Of a stretch of 64,000 nucleotides of DNA, positions 23,761 through 32,273 are shown one piece after another. Positions within the stretch are counted from its first letter, which is position 1, and each line of letters begins with the position of its first letter. A program made the translations under genes and the position numbers. This DNA is from UBA2589 sp965223235. Its GTDB lineage: Bacteria > Gemmatimonadota > Gemmatimonadetes > Longimicrobiales > Gaopeijiaceae. Under the pieces are notes generated by a model. The model had not been told where the DNA came from. It saw only the letters and a list, made by a program, of their open reading frames with translations, and did no database searches. Location: NCBI GenBank assembly GCA_965223235.1, contig CBDCVV010000021.1, positions 496,001 through 560,000 of the forward strand, given 5' to 3'.

Positions 23761-26469
23761 TCACTCCGTTCGCAAGGACCGCATTGGATCCACGGCCGAC
23801 GCCCGTCGGGCCGGGAGGTAGCTCGCCAATAGCGCCACGGCGACCATGACGGCGCCCATCGCTCCGAAGATCCACGGGTCGAGCGTCTCCACACCAAAGA
23901 GCAGTGAAGACAGAAAGCGCGTGACGCCCAGGGAGATGACCATCCCGACCACAACCCCCAGCAGCGCGACCCGTCCTCCCTGCAACACGAACATCCGGCG
24001 CAGACTCGCTCGCTGGGCGCCCAACGCCATTCGCACCGCGATCTCTCGACCTCGTTGCGTGACGATGTACGAGAGAACGCCGTAAAGGCCGACTGCGCCA
24101 AGAAGCGTCGCAAGCGCCGCTGCAATACCTAACATCAGCATCGTGAACGACAAGCTCGCCATCGTGTTCGCCGCCAGCGTCTCCATGGTGAAGATCCGAT
24201 ACATGGGTGACTCGGGAATGACCTCTTGGATCAGAGCGCGAACCTCGGCAGCGATCTGATTGGCTCTTGTGGTTCTGAGTACGTAAGCCGGCGATCCGGA
24301 GACCGCAGGTAGGTACACCATCGCCTGAGGTGGCTGCCGGAAGTCGTCGATACGAACGTCCTCGACGACCCCCACCACGGTGAACCAAGGGCTGTTGGGG
24401 TTATCGGACGGTCTCACCTCTTGGTCGATCGCGCTCGAACCCGCAAAGAGCAACTCTGCAGCTGATTCACTGATGATCACGTTGGGTATCCCCTGCTCTT
24501 CCTCGACCCGATCGAAGAAGCGCCCCTCGAGGAGATCGATGCCCATCGCCTGGAAGTAGGCTCCCCCCGCCCCGGCGTTTCGAACCCGAGGCGGTTCGCC
24601 ACCGCTCGCCTCGATCTGTCGGGACGTGACAGCGGTCGACCCGGCACCTTCGTCGAGGGGGAGGGTGGTGATGAAGCCGACCGACTCCACGCTGGGTAGT
24701 GCCGCCAGCCGGTCCATGAACTCGTACTGGAATTGAGACAACGCGGCACGTTCTCTCAGGTCGTCTCGGCGCACCGCAACTTGAAAGGTGAAAATATCTT
24801 CCTTGTCGTAGCCCGGATCGACGCTGTTCAGCTCCCAGAAGCTCCGAGCCAACAGGGCCGCGCCAACGAGGAGCACCACGGCGGAGGCGGTCTGCACGAC
24901 GACGAGCACGTCCCGGGTCACGTCGCCGCGACCGACAACGCCTCGCCCAGCCTCGCGGAGCCCACCCAAGACCCCAGCGCCCGTCAATCGCAGAGCCGGC
25001 AAGAGTCCGAAGGCGCACGCGGCGAGTACGGACACACCTCCCGTAAAGAGGAGCGCTGTCCCATTCAGCGTCGCGGTAGCCAACCCCGGCACGGGCGCTC
25101 CGCCAAAACCGGCCGATACCCCGTCCGGTGCCGCGCGGATGAGCAAAGGTACCCCGATCCAAGCAATGAGAGCGCCCGCGCCCCCACCCAGCGCAGCAAG
25201 TAGGAGCGCCTCCGACATCTGTCCGCGAATCAACCCCGATCGGCCAGCTCCTAGTGCTCGACGTACAGCCACATCACGTCGATGACTCTCCGCTCGCACC
25301 ATGAAGAGGTTGGCCACGTTCGTGCACGCGACTAAAAAGATGATCGCGACCGCGCCAAGCAGAATCCAAAGGGGGGTAGATACGCTCCCGACCATGTGCT
25401 CTCTGAGCGGGGTGACCACGGGACGATACTGCTGCATTGCCTGCGCATATGACGCGGGACCTCCCAACCTCTCCTGGACCTGTCGCGCTAACGGCTGCAT
25501 CTGAGCCACCAGCGCCTCTCGATCTCCCTCGGGGGTCATCCGGGCGATCATCCTCGCGCCGAAGCCTCCTGGAGTTACGTCGGCCGGCCGGATCACCAGC
25601 GGAATCCAGAACGCCGTTCGTTCGTCCGGGAAGCGGAAGTCGGGGGGAAGCACACCGATCACCGTGCGGTCCACCTGCGCGAACTGGTAACTGCGACCGA
25701 CGACCTCTGAGTCTCCCTCGAACCAATCGAGCCAAAGCCAATGGCTCAAGACCACTACGTTGTCGTCGTCCTGGTCCGTGGGGAGCCGCCCGAGAATTGG
25801 TTGCACTCCAAGCGTGCTGAAGAAGGACGGTGTCGCTCCTGTGAGGAAGAGCTGTTCGGTGCGTCCCTCGGCGCGAGTGGTCGACGACCCCGTTGTGAAG
25901 AGTCCGAGGTCCTGCAGGGACGGCACCACCTCGGCGTACTGGACGTAGAGCTCGTCCGGTACACCAAGGGACTCCGGCAAGTCCGTTCCCGGCGCCGTGC
26001 CTCCCACGACCACCAAGCGATCTGCATCCGCGAAGGGCAGCGGCTGCATGAGGACCGCGTTGACCACGCTGAAAATCGCCGCGTTGGCGCCGATCGCTAA
26101 TGCCAGCGTGACGACGGTCACGGCCGTGAAACTGGGGGCTCGCGACAGTGATCGCGCCGCCTGGGTCAGATCTCTGAGCCAATTCTCGATCACAGTGCCC
26201 ATCTCCTCTCTCCTGGTTGCGATCCCCGCATGGGGAACGAAGTACGGTTCCTGTCGACGCGGCCCACGACGTCGGCGCCCGATCCGTTGTTGCGCGAGGG
26301 CCCACCCCATGTCCACGGCGCCCACGACCGTGATCCCGGTCGCCACCACTCGACCGTACCGCAGCATACGTCTCGCATGCAGCTCGTTGAGGTCACCAAT
26401 CGCGTCCTCTGCCCTGCCCGGGGGCGCCACGCGCCGAAGCAGCCACGCTACCCACCGGGGGATCGTCAC
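23761..26469 (-). CDS. ADOP-type ABC transporter permease (MacB/FtsX-like)
   Basis: 902 residues. The N-terminal ~90 residues are the short cytoplasmic prefix of Acidobacterial duplicated-orphan permeases (ADOP; RVAPPGRAEDAIGDLNELHARR). Next come the first helix and MacB periplasmic core (FTAVTVVTLALAIGANAAIFSVVNAVLMQPLPF), a FtsX triple helix (~370-500), a second periplasmic domain, and a final FtsX unit ending LLASYLPARRASAVDPMRSLRTE. There is no ATPase gene nearby, as is usual for ADOPs. The family is thought to resemble MacB exporters; no substrate is known. It overlaps the upstream padR gene by 4 bp (ATGA), so both share one transcript. Confidence 0.88.
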   Translation of the reverse strand: MTIPRWVAWLLRRVAPPGRAEDAIGDLNELHARRMLRYGRVVATGITVVGAVDMGWALAQQRIGRRRRGPRRQEPYFVPHAGIATRREEMGTVIENWLRDLTQAARSLSRAPSFTAVTVVTLALAIGANAAIFSVVNAVLMQPLPFADADRLVVVGGTAPGTDLPESLGVPDELYVQYAEVVPSLQDLGLFTTGSSTTRAEGRTEQLFLTGATPSFFSTLGVQPILGRLPTDQDDDNVVVLSHWLWLDWFEGDSEVVGRSYQFAQVDRTVIGVLPPDFRFPDERTAFWIPLVIRPADVTPGGFGARMIARMTPEGDREALVAQMQPLARQVQERLGGPASYAQAMQQYRPVVTPLREHMVGSVSTPLWILLGAVAIIFLVACTNVANLFMVRAESHRRDVAVRRALGAGRSGLIRGQMSEALLLAALGGGAGALIAWIGVPLLIRAAPDGVSAGFGGAPVPGLATATLNGTALLFTGGVSVLAACAFGLLPALRLTGAGVLGGLREAGRGVVGRGDVTRDVLVVVQTASAVVLLVGAALLARSFWELNSVDPGYDKEDIFTFQVAVRRDDLRERAALSQFQYEFMDRLAALPSVESVGFITTLPLDEGAGSTAVTSRQIEASGGEPPRVRNAGAGGAYFQAMGIDLLEGRFFDRVEEEQGIPNVIISESAAELLFAGSSAIDQEVRPSDNPNSPWFTVVGVVEDVRIDDFRQPPQAMVYLPAVSGSPAYVLRTTRANQIAAEVRALIQEVIPESPMYRIFTMETLAANTMASLSFTMLMLGIAAALATLLGAVGLYGVLSYIVTQRGREIAVRMALGAQRASLRRMFVLQGGRVALLGVVVGMVISLGVTRFLSSLLFGVETLDPWIFGAMGAVMVAVALLASYLPARRASAVDPMRSLRTE

Positions 26470-26801
26470 ACCGCGCCTCCAAGCGCGTCTTCGAGTCCCA
26501 CCGATAGCTCACGCACCGCTCGAGTGGTCGTCCGCACCGCGTCGACCCCCTCCGGGAGCACCGTGACGAGACGGCGCGGCTTCCCTCCCCGTTCGGGGCG
26601 GGACTCTCCGAGTCGGGTGGAGACGAGTCCCTTGCTCTCGAGGCGCTGCACCGCCGTGTACACGTTCGCAGTCCGGACTCGCCGACGGCCCCGGGCCTCA
26701 ATCACGTCGGCAATCGAGACCGTGTACGCTTCGTCAGGGCCTAGGTGAAGGGATGCGAGCATCACCAACAACTCGAATTCCCCTAACGAATGACGAGCCA
26801 T
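26466..26801 (-). CDS. PadR-family transcriptional regulator
   Basis: A 111-residue winged-helix protein: LGEFELLVMLASLHLGPDEAYTVSIADVIEARGRR, then VYTAVQRLESKGLVSTR, the PadR recognition helix and wing, and a short C-terminal helix for dimerisation. It is translationally coupled to the ADOP permease downstream, the standard arrangement for these permeases. AGGA lies 6 nt before the ATG. A perfect palindrome AGTATATATACT 28 bp upstream of the start is the likely site of autoregulation. Confidence 0.9.
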   Translation of the reverse strand: MARHSLGEFELLVMLASLHLGPDEAYTVSIADVIEARGRRRVRTANVYTAVQRLESKGLVSTRLGESRPERGGKPRRLVTVLPEGVDAVRTTTRAVRELSVGLEDALGGAV

Positions 26802-26828
26802 CTCGTATCCTATTTAACACATATTGTG

Positions 26829-26840
26829 AGTATATATACT
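26829..26840. promoter_or_regulatory. Palindromic PadR operator candidate
   Basis: AGTATATATACT is a perfect 12-bp palindrome in the AT-rich stretch upstream of padR, standing out from the GC-rich background. PadR proteins commonly bind ATACT/AGTAT-type dyads, and the site lies where a core promoter of the padR-ADOP operon would be. Confidence 0.5.
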
Positions 26841-26907
26841 GTACGTCACCGTCAGCACGGAGTTTCACGCCGTCGCGCAACAGGCGCGGCTCACCGCCAA
26901 AGCTCAG

Positions 26908-27411
26908 CTAAGGCACAACCACCTCGAAGGTGTTCGAGATGAGAGCCTCGACCGGGAGACGTGTGCCCCATGTCTTCGTATCGGGGTCGTAGTCGTGGAA
27001 CTCAGCCCACAACCGACCCCAATGTAGGCGGTAGACCCCGGCCAACTCCGCCGGAGTTGGCGATCCCTCCCACCACAAGCGAGCCACACCGTTGAAGAGC
27101 TCACCGGGCTGAACATGAGTCAGCGCGAGGCAGCTCAGCTCAGGGCCTCCAGGCAGGATCTCCCACTGATCCCCTTCCAGCCGTGAGAAGTCGGGCTCTT
27201 CCTTCCCGCAATGGACCATGGTAAGGACCCGGTCCGAGACGTTCGTAAGGGTGAACGGTACCTCGAGAACGATTTGGTTCGACGATGAATCGACGTCCAG
27301 CACATACGTGTCAGCATCCGTGACCGTCATGGGCAGATCCTGATCGTCGATATCAAACGGGAGCCCACACCCAATGGCGGGAAGGATGATTAGCAGGAGC
27401 ACCGGTCTCAT
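26908..27411 (-). CDS. Small lipoprotein, function unknown
   Basis: 167 residues beginning MRPVLLLIILPAIGCG, a short lipoprotein-type signal. The mature part has alternating beta-type segments (VLEVPFTLTNVSDRVLTMVHCG, YRLHWGRLWAEFHDYD) suggesting a single immunoglobulin-like domain, with Cys at HCGKEEP and LSCLAL that may pair. A conserved intracellular-proteinase-inhibitor-like (BsuPI) fold is possible because of the 'TNVSDRVL' type opening, but I cannot confirm it. It stands alone, about 100 bp from each neighbour. Confidence 0.6.
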   Translation of the reverse strand: MRPVLLLIILPAIGCGLPFDIDDQDLPMTVTDADTYVLDVDSSSNQIVLEVPFTLTNVSDRVLTMVHCGKEEPDFSRLEGDQWEILPGGPELSCLALTHVQPGELFNGVARLWWEGSPTPAELAGVYRLHWGRLWAEFHDYDPDTKTWGTRLPVEALISNTFEVVVP

Positions 27412-27515
27412 CTCGAGCCTCTCGGTCGGCTGGCCTATGCCTCTAGTACGTTCGGCCAGATGAGATCATGACCACCATAGGGCATGACCGGGCGATAGTT
27501 GCTGAACTAGCTGAG

Positions 27516-28154
27516 CTACCGGAGCGGGCATCCCATCGTCTCGGTTTGCAACAAACGGACGATCGCTTCAGCCCTCAGCAGGTCGGCGGATTCATTAGGG
27601 AGATCTCCGGATACGATCCTGAAGTTCGGCAAGACCACCGAGACCACTCCACCGTACGACTCGAACAGCGACGCCAAGGAATCGGTGTCCTCGATATAGT
27701 GGGGCAAAGCCAGAATCTCAGCATCTGTGCGATCTCGGAACGGGACGGCCCGAAAGTGGTCGACCGCGCCCGACTCATACAGCGTTGGCACAGCCGCTGT
27801 GGGAAGGTCTACCCGTGTGATCGGAAAATTGAAGCGCTCGAGCACGATGCCGCCGGCAGCCTCGATCTCTTGGACCCACTCAACGGGCGCGTGAGTAATC
27901 GACCGACTGTCGGCGTCGTGGTTACCATGGTAGGCGTCAACCCAAAGGCGGTCGGGCAGAGTGTCGAAGCCCACCCACCACCCACACTGGAATACCACTC
28001 GACCTGCGGCAACGGTGTCCCCCGGAGCCAAAGGGGGCACCACTGCCGGTTCCAGCTCAACCTCCCTCGGCTCGACCACACCGCACGCGACCAAGCTCAG
28101 GAGGCCGAAGGCCAGTTCGCGTCGGCCCACCCCGGATCGAGAAAGCCCTTGCAT
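27516..28154 (-). CDS. Predicted lipoprotein, function unknown
   Basis: 212 residues from the ATG at 28154 (MQGLSRSGVGRRELAFGLLSLVACG), which gives a lipoprotein signal with lipobox LVAC; the longer frame to 28223 would overlap the neighbouring gene. The remainder contains EPAVVPPLAPGDTVAAGRVVFQCGWWVGFDTLPDRLWVDAYHGN and a regular alpha/beta stretch to the end. I recognise no family. It follows the SUMF1-domain gene by 26 bp on the same strand and may be the last gene of that operon. Confidence 0.6.
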   Translation of the reverse strand: MQGLSRSGVGRRELAFGLLSLVACGVVEPREVELEPAVVPPLAPGDTVAAGRVVFQCGWWVGFDTLPDRLWVDAYHGNHDADSRSITHAPVEWVQEIEAAGGIVLERFNFPITRVDLPTAAVPTLYESGAVDHFRAVPFRDRTDAEILALPHYIEDTDSLASLFESYGGVVSVVLPNFRIVSGDLPNESADLLRAEAIVRLLQTETMGCPLR

Positions 28155-28180
28155 CAGGCTAGCCAACGGAGCGACACAGC

Positions 28181-29131
28181 TCACTGCCGTCGAGCCGTGT
28201 CCGGCCTCTGACCGTCGGACCAAGCCACACGGAATCCAATGCTCGCCATTTCGGGAACCATTTCAGGGGCGTTGTACTCTGCCCAACTCGTACGAGTGAC
28301 ACCCTTGAGATAGGTGGAGTCATGCAACCAGCCACCACCCCTCAACACACGCCGGTCCCCAGTATCTGGTCCGACAGGGTCGGTCGTTGGGTCGCCGCCA
28401 TATCGACCGTACCGATCTGCCACCCATTCGGCGACGTTTCCCCCCAAGTCGTACACCCCGCTCGGCGTTGCCCCGTCAGGTAGCGACATGACTGAAACCG
28501 TGCCACGCGGTCGACACTCGAAGTACCAGGCGAGCGCGCACGTTGGGGCGGCGTCGCCCCAAGGATACGCTCGCCCCTCGGTTCCGCGGGCGGCGTATTC
28601 CCATTGCGCTTCGGTCGGCAACGCGCCACCGACCCAAGCAGCATACGCCACCGCGTCTGCCCACTGCACGTACTCTACAGGGTGGTCATCCGGCCCGTCC
28701 GCCGAAGGATGTTCAGGACGAAATCGACGGAACTCCGCGTTCGTCACTTCATGTTGCTGGATCCAAAAACCCGCCACCGTGACGCGATGGGCAGGGCCGA
28801 GGGCCGGGTAGCTGCTGTCTGTCCCCATCGTGAACGTTCCACCCTCCAACCACACGGGTTCGTTGCCGACGGGGGTAACCGCCAGGCCATTGGGTTGAGC
28901 GTGTGTGACGGGACGAGGACTCCTCACTACCTCTCCTACGGAGTCATCGGCCTCCTCATAGCCCTCCGCCCTCGATGGTGGATCTCGATCCGCCCCAGGG
29001 GATGGCTCGCACGCAGCCCCTGCCAACAGAATGGCAAAGAGCTGCAGGAGCCGTGTCCACCGGGTTCGGGACGGCACCTCGACCCCAAGGCCTTCACACA
29101 AGGGCCGACGGAGCACCGTGCTGACGCTCAC
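28181..29131 (-). CDS. SUMF1/FGE-fold lipoprotein
   Basis: 316 residues from a GTG start. Lipoprotein signal with lipobox AGAAC near residue 40, a linker, then a formylglycine-generating-enzyme-sulfatase (SUMF1) fold from ~90 to the end: WLEGGTFTMGTDS, HEVTNAEFRRF, PVEYVQWADAVAYAAWVGGALPTEAQWEYAARG, YDLGGNVAEWVADRYG, RVLRGGGWLHDS and IGFRVAW. The paired active-site Cys of true FGE (the C-x4-C near the C-terminus) is missing; that segment reads TYLKGVTRTSWAE. It is therefore more likely a binding or structural member of the fold than a sulfatase activator. The upstream gene ends 2 bp before its start. Confidence 0.82.
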   Translation of the reverse strand: MSVSTVLRRPLCEGLGVEVPSRTRWTRLLQLFAILLAGAACEPSPGADRDPPSRAEGYEEADDSVGEVVRSPRPVTHAQPNGLAVTPVGNEPVWLEGGTFTMGTDSSYPALGPAHRVTVAGFWIQQHEVTNAEFRRFRPEHPSADGPDDHPVEYVQWADAVAYAAWVGGALPTEAQWEYAARGTEGRAYPWGDAAPTCALAWYFECRPRGTVSVMSLPDGATPSGVYDLGGNVAEWVADRYGRYGGDPTTDPVGPDTGDRRVLRGGGWLHDSTYLKGVTRTSWAEYNAPEMVPEMASIGFRVAWSDGQRPDTARRQ

Positions 29132-29133
29132 TC

Positions 29134-29640
29134 TTAGTTCACGTGCTCTAAGACGTCGACCGTAGCCACCAGCTGGCCCTCATGTAGCCGCACCTCGACC
29201 CGTAGCGAATACAACGGGGAAGGAGCCCAATCGGTCTCGACGTAGTTCGCCCACGCGGTATACGCTCCGGCTGCCTCGACGACCTCGGAGAAGGCAACCC
29301 AAGAGCTGTGGTGTCGGGCGCACCACGGTTCGCCTTCGGCGAGCTCGCAGACGGCGATGTCGGCCAGATCAGCTGCGTCAACGATCTCGCGGCTTGGGCC
29401 GAGGAAGTGGTCAGGTTCATCCGCATACTCTGCGGGATGATGCGCACGGTCCTCAACCAGGATGAGGTGAGGGTGAACTGCGGGTCGAGTGCCCCGATGC
29501 TGAACAATGGCCTCGTGCATAGCCGCATATACCTCCGCCTCAGACGGCGAGAAGTCGAGCGGCGGTGAGCAGCTCAGCGCGGAAGCCACGATCGAGACCG
29601 CCAGCCCACAAACGCCCGCACGGTTGCCGCTTCGCTTCAT
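29134..29640 (-). CDS. Predicted lipoprotein, function unknown
   Basis: 168 residues from the ATG at 29640 (MKRSGNRAGVCGLAVSIVASALSCSPP), with a lipobox-like ALSC; the longer frame to 29730 gives no signal peptide. The body begins with a helix (PSEAEVYAAMHEAIVQHRG) followed by VHPHLILVEDRA and ends in beta strands (LYSLRVEVRLHEGQLVATVDVLEHVN), a layout like small NTF2-like domains. No assigned family. First gene of a three-gene lipoprotein run (with the SUMF1 and 27516-28154 genes), all on the minus strand. Confidence 0.6.
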   Translation of the reverse strand: MKRSGNRAGVCGLAVSIVASALSCSPPLDFSPSEAEVYAAMHEAIVQHRGTRPAVHPHLILVEDRAHHPAEYADEPDHFLGPSREIVDAADLADIAVCELAEGEPWCARHHSSWVAFSEVVEAAGAYTAWANYVETDWAPSPLYSLRVEVRLHEGQLVATVDVLEHVN

Positions 29641-29849
29641 TCTCGAATCCGTGACATCGATCGTCAGATCTGGCCTACGCTCCCGACCAGGATACAACCA
29701 CAATGGTCGAAGGTGCGACGTGGCTGCCATCGAACGCGGGTTTGAGACCAGACATGATGGGCACGCGTGATACCGCCCCGGACTTTCGCGCAGGCCAGTG
29801 CGTCCTGGCGCGTGACCTTAGGCTTTATGCGGCCTAACGAAACCCCGCA

Positions 29850-29924
29850 TGGGCGCTGAGGGACTCGAACCCCCGACCCCCTGCTTGTAAGGCAGGTGCT
29901 CTAACCAAGCTGAGCTAAGCGCCC
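29850..29924 (-). tRNA. tRNA-Val (anticodon UAC)
   Basis: A complete cloverleaf on the minus strand: acceptor GGGCGCT/AGCGCCC, D-arm GCTC…GAGC, anticodon stem CCTGC/GCAGG with loop CTTACAA (anticodon TAC, decodes GUA), T-arm GGGGG-TTCGAGT-CCCTC with one G-U pair, discriminator A. CCA is not encoded. Confidence 0.95.
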
Positions 29925-30045
29925 GAAGTGTGAAAACCTAAGGCAAGACACCCCGTATCGGTACGCCGCTCTAACACCTCGGGGATGATGGGCGCGGTCC
30001 TCAGACCTGCCCCACCGTGGTGTCTCAGGTGCAGGCCGCCCCTCC

Positions 30046-32184
30046 TCAACATCCTGAGAGCACCGACACCCCCTTCGCCTCCAGGGCGGCGACATCCACA
30101 CACGCTACTGATGTGTCGACGAGGTCGACCGTAGCGCCCGAGCCGAGTAGCGCGTTGGACACCAGAGGTGACACGTCGGAGAAAGTCGCGTTGTCCTGGA
30201 GAGAGACGAAGGTGAGAGCCCCGGAGGAGCCCAAGGCGGACACGTCCGTGATCTGGTTGGACGCGGCCGAAATCCAACGCAGGGCGCTGACCGACCCGAG
30301 TCCGTCCAGGCTCGTGAGCGCGTTTCCGTCGAGCCACAACACCTCGAGCCCGACGAGCGCCGCCAGGGGTGACAAGCTCGTGATTCCGTTTGTCCGAGCG
30401 CGAAGGGTGCTCAGGCCGGCGAGGCCCGAGATCGGACTCAGGTCAGCAACGCCCACCTCGTCGAGCAACAAGATCTCGAGTCCCGAAAGCCCTGAGAGCG
30501 CGGTCAGCGTGGTCAACGGATTCCACGACAGGTAGAGGGACTCCAACGCCGTCAAGCCATCGAGAGGGGTGATGTCCGTGATGTTATTGCTCGCAAGCGA
30601 CAGGAACGTCAGAGACGTCAGCCCTGCAAGCGAAGACACGTCCGAGATCTGATTCTGTCCGAGTGCGAGCCGCTGTAGTGCCGTGAGTCCCGCGAACGAG
30701 ACGATGCTCGTGAGTTGGTTGTCCCTCAGGCTCAACTCTCGGAGCACCGGCATCGCCGACACTACGCTCGCGTCCGTGAGGCCAAGCTGATCGAGTTCGA
30801 GTACCTCCATAGCGGTCATGCCGGCCAGGGCCGACAACTCCGCGTCGCCGACCTGAGTTTGTGTGAGGCTGAGATTGACGAGCCCGGTCAGGCCCGTCAG
30901 GGCATCAATGTTGGCGATCGGGTTGTTCTCGAGCCAAAGCGTCCGAAGCGACCCGAGCGCTACGAGCGGAGCGACGTCGCTGATCTGATTCTCACGGGCA
31001 TCGAGACGCACGAGCTCGCTCATTCCGGCCACCGGTGAAAGATCGGCGACGGCGTTGTTGAAGAACTCCAACGTCCAGAGTCCGGGGAAGTTCTGTAACC
31101 CGGCGATGCTTGCGATGCCGGTCTGACTCGGTCTCAGCTCACGTACCGACGAAGCGACCTCACAGGTGAGCGACTCCTCCGCGAGGCCCAACAGGTCCAG
31201 TACATAAGCACTGAGAAGCGCATCGTCGAAGCTGACTTGCGCGTATTTGGAGTAGTCCTCGCACGACGCTCCGGGAGGGACCACCGCCTGAGGGGCAACG
31301 ACCAGCGTTACCGCACCGGTCGCGGTCTGGCCATCCGAGCTGGTCGCCTGGACCGTGAACGTGCTGTGCAACGTGTCGGACGGGAGGCCGGTGATGACCC
31401 CGAGCTCGCTCAAGGAAAACCCCGACGGGAGCGGGTCGGAGCCGGCGGCGAGTGCCCACGTAGTTTGTCCGCTGCCGCCCTCGGCAGCCAACGCGTCGGA
31501 GAGGTACTCGAATCCCGGAACCCCGTCGTCGAGCTCCGTCGTGACCACGACCAGAGTCGGATTCACGACCACGTTGATCTCTACCATGACGGTGGTGCCC
31601 CCGTACGAGGCCTCCACCGTGACTGTGGCGGACCCGTCGGTGACGGCCGTCACCAGTCCGTCGACGACGGTAACGACGGCCGGATCTGCAGACACCCACG
31701 ATAGTGTTGCGCCTGCGACCAAGGAGCCGAGCGCATCCTCGGCCGCCGCTACTAGGGTGGTGTCCGCCCCATCTCCCCCGAGAACCAGCGTGGTCGGTAC
31801 GGTGATCGTGTCGAGCGCCTGCGCGACCGTGACCGAAGCCGTGGCAGAGAGTCCGCGGAACGTGGCGCTCACCGAGGTGGTTCCATCCGCGATCGCGGTG
31901 ACTCGGCCGGAGGAGTTGACCTCAGCCACGGATGCATCATCGCTGGTCCAAGCCACCGTGGCACCGGGCATTGCGGTCCCGTTCTGGTCCAACACCGTCG
32001 CAGTGAGCGTCGAGGTATCGCTCAACGCGGTGAAGTCGAGGGCTCCCACCGAAAGCCTGACGGACGTAGCCACCGGCGGGTCGACCGGTGTGGAGTCCCC
32101 ACAACCGAGGGTGAGCGCGCAAGAGAGCGCGGCAAGAGCTGCACGGGTGACGAGGGCGCGGGACTGCGGGCAGGCGTTCGGCAT
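30046..32184 (-). CDS. Lipoprotein with BIg2 and leucine-rich repeats
   Basis: 712 residues. Signal MPNACPQ…ALSCALTLGC with lipobox LTLGC; two bacterial Ig-like (BIg2) domains at ~37-120 and ~125-210 (VAWTSDDASVAEVNSSGRVTAIADG, LSWVSADPAVVTVVDG); an Ig/putative-cadherin-like domain at ~215-300 (WALAAGSDPLPSGFSLSELGVITGLPSD); then a Cys-bearing cap and ~14 internalin-type leucine-rich repeats to ~680. The C-terminal cap TSVACVDVAALEAKGVSVLSGC matches that of the LRR lipoprotein at 2561-3466. Likely a surface-exposed adhesin-like lipoprotein; the ligand is unknown. Confidence 0.85.
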   Translation of the reverse strand: MPNACPQSRALVTRAALAALSCALTLGCGDSTPVDPPVATSVRLSVGALDFTALSDTSTLTATVLDQNGTAMPGATVAWTSDDASVAEVNSSGRVTAIADGTTSVSATFRGLSATASVTVAQALDTITVPTTLVLGGDGADTTLVAAAEDALGSLVAGATLSWVSADPAVVTVVDGLVTAVTDGSATVTVEASYGGTTVMVEINVVVNPTLVVVTTELDDGVPGFEYLSDALAAEGGSGQTTWALAAGSDPLPSGFSLSELGVITGLPSDTLHSTFTVQATSSDGQTATGAVTLVVAPQAVVPPGASCEDYSKYAQVSFDDALLSAYVLDLLGLAEESLTCEVASSVRELRPSQTGIASIAGLQNFPGLWTLEFFNNAVADLSPVAGMSELVRLDARENQISDVAPLVALGSLRTLWLENNPIANIDALTGLTGLVNLSLTQTQVGDAELSALAGMTAMEVLELDQLGLTDASVVSAMPVLRELSLRDNQLTSIVSFAGLTALQRLALGQNQISDVSSLAGLTSLTFLSLASNNITDITPLDGLTALESLYLSWNPLTTLTALSGLSGLEILLLDEVGVADLSPISGLAGLSTLRARTNGITSLSPLAALVGLEVLWLDGNALTSLDGLGSVSALRWISAASNQITDVSALGSSGALTFVSLQDNATFSDVSPLVSNALLGSGATVDLVDTSVACVDVAALEAKGVSVLSGC

Positions 32185-32273
32185 GAGCGTGGAAAGTCGT
32201 GGTGGGGGGACCCTACAGAGACTACATCAACTCTGCACGACGACAGGGCCCCGTTGCAAGTATGCTCCGCCCC

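Noticed and set aside
28181..29131. Functional formylglycine-generating enzyme
   Set aside because: The catalytic Cys pair is absent in the C-terminal segment.
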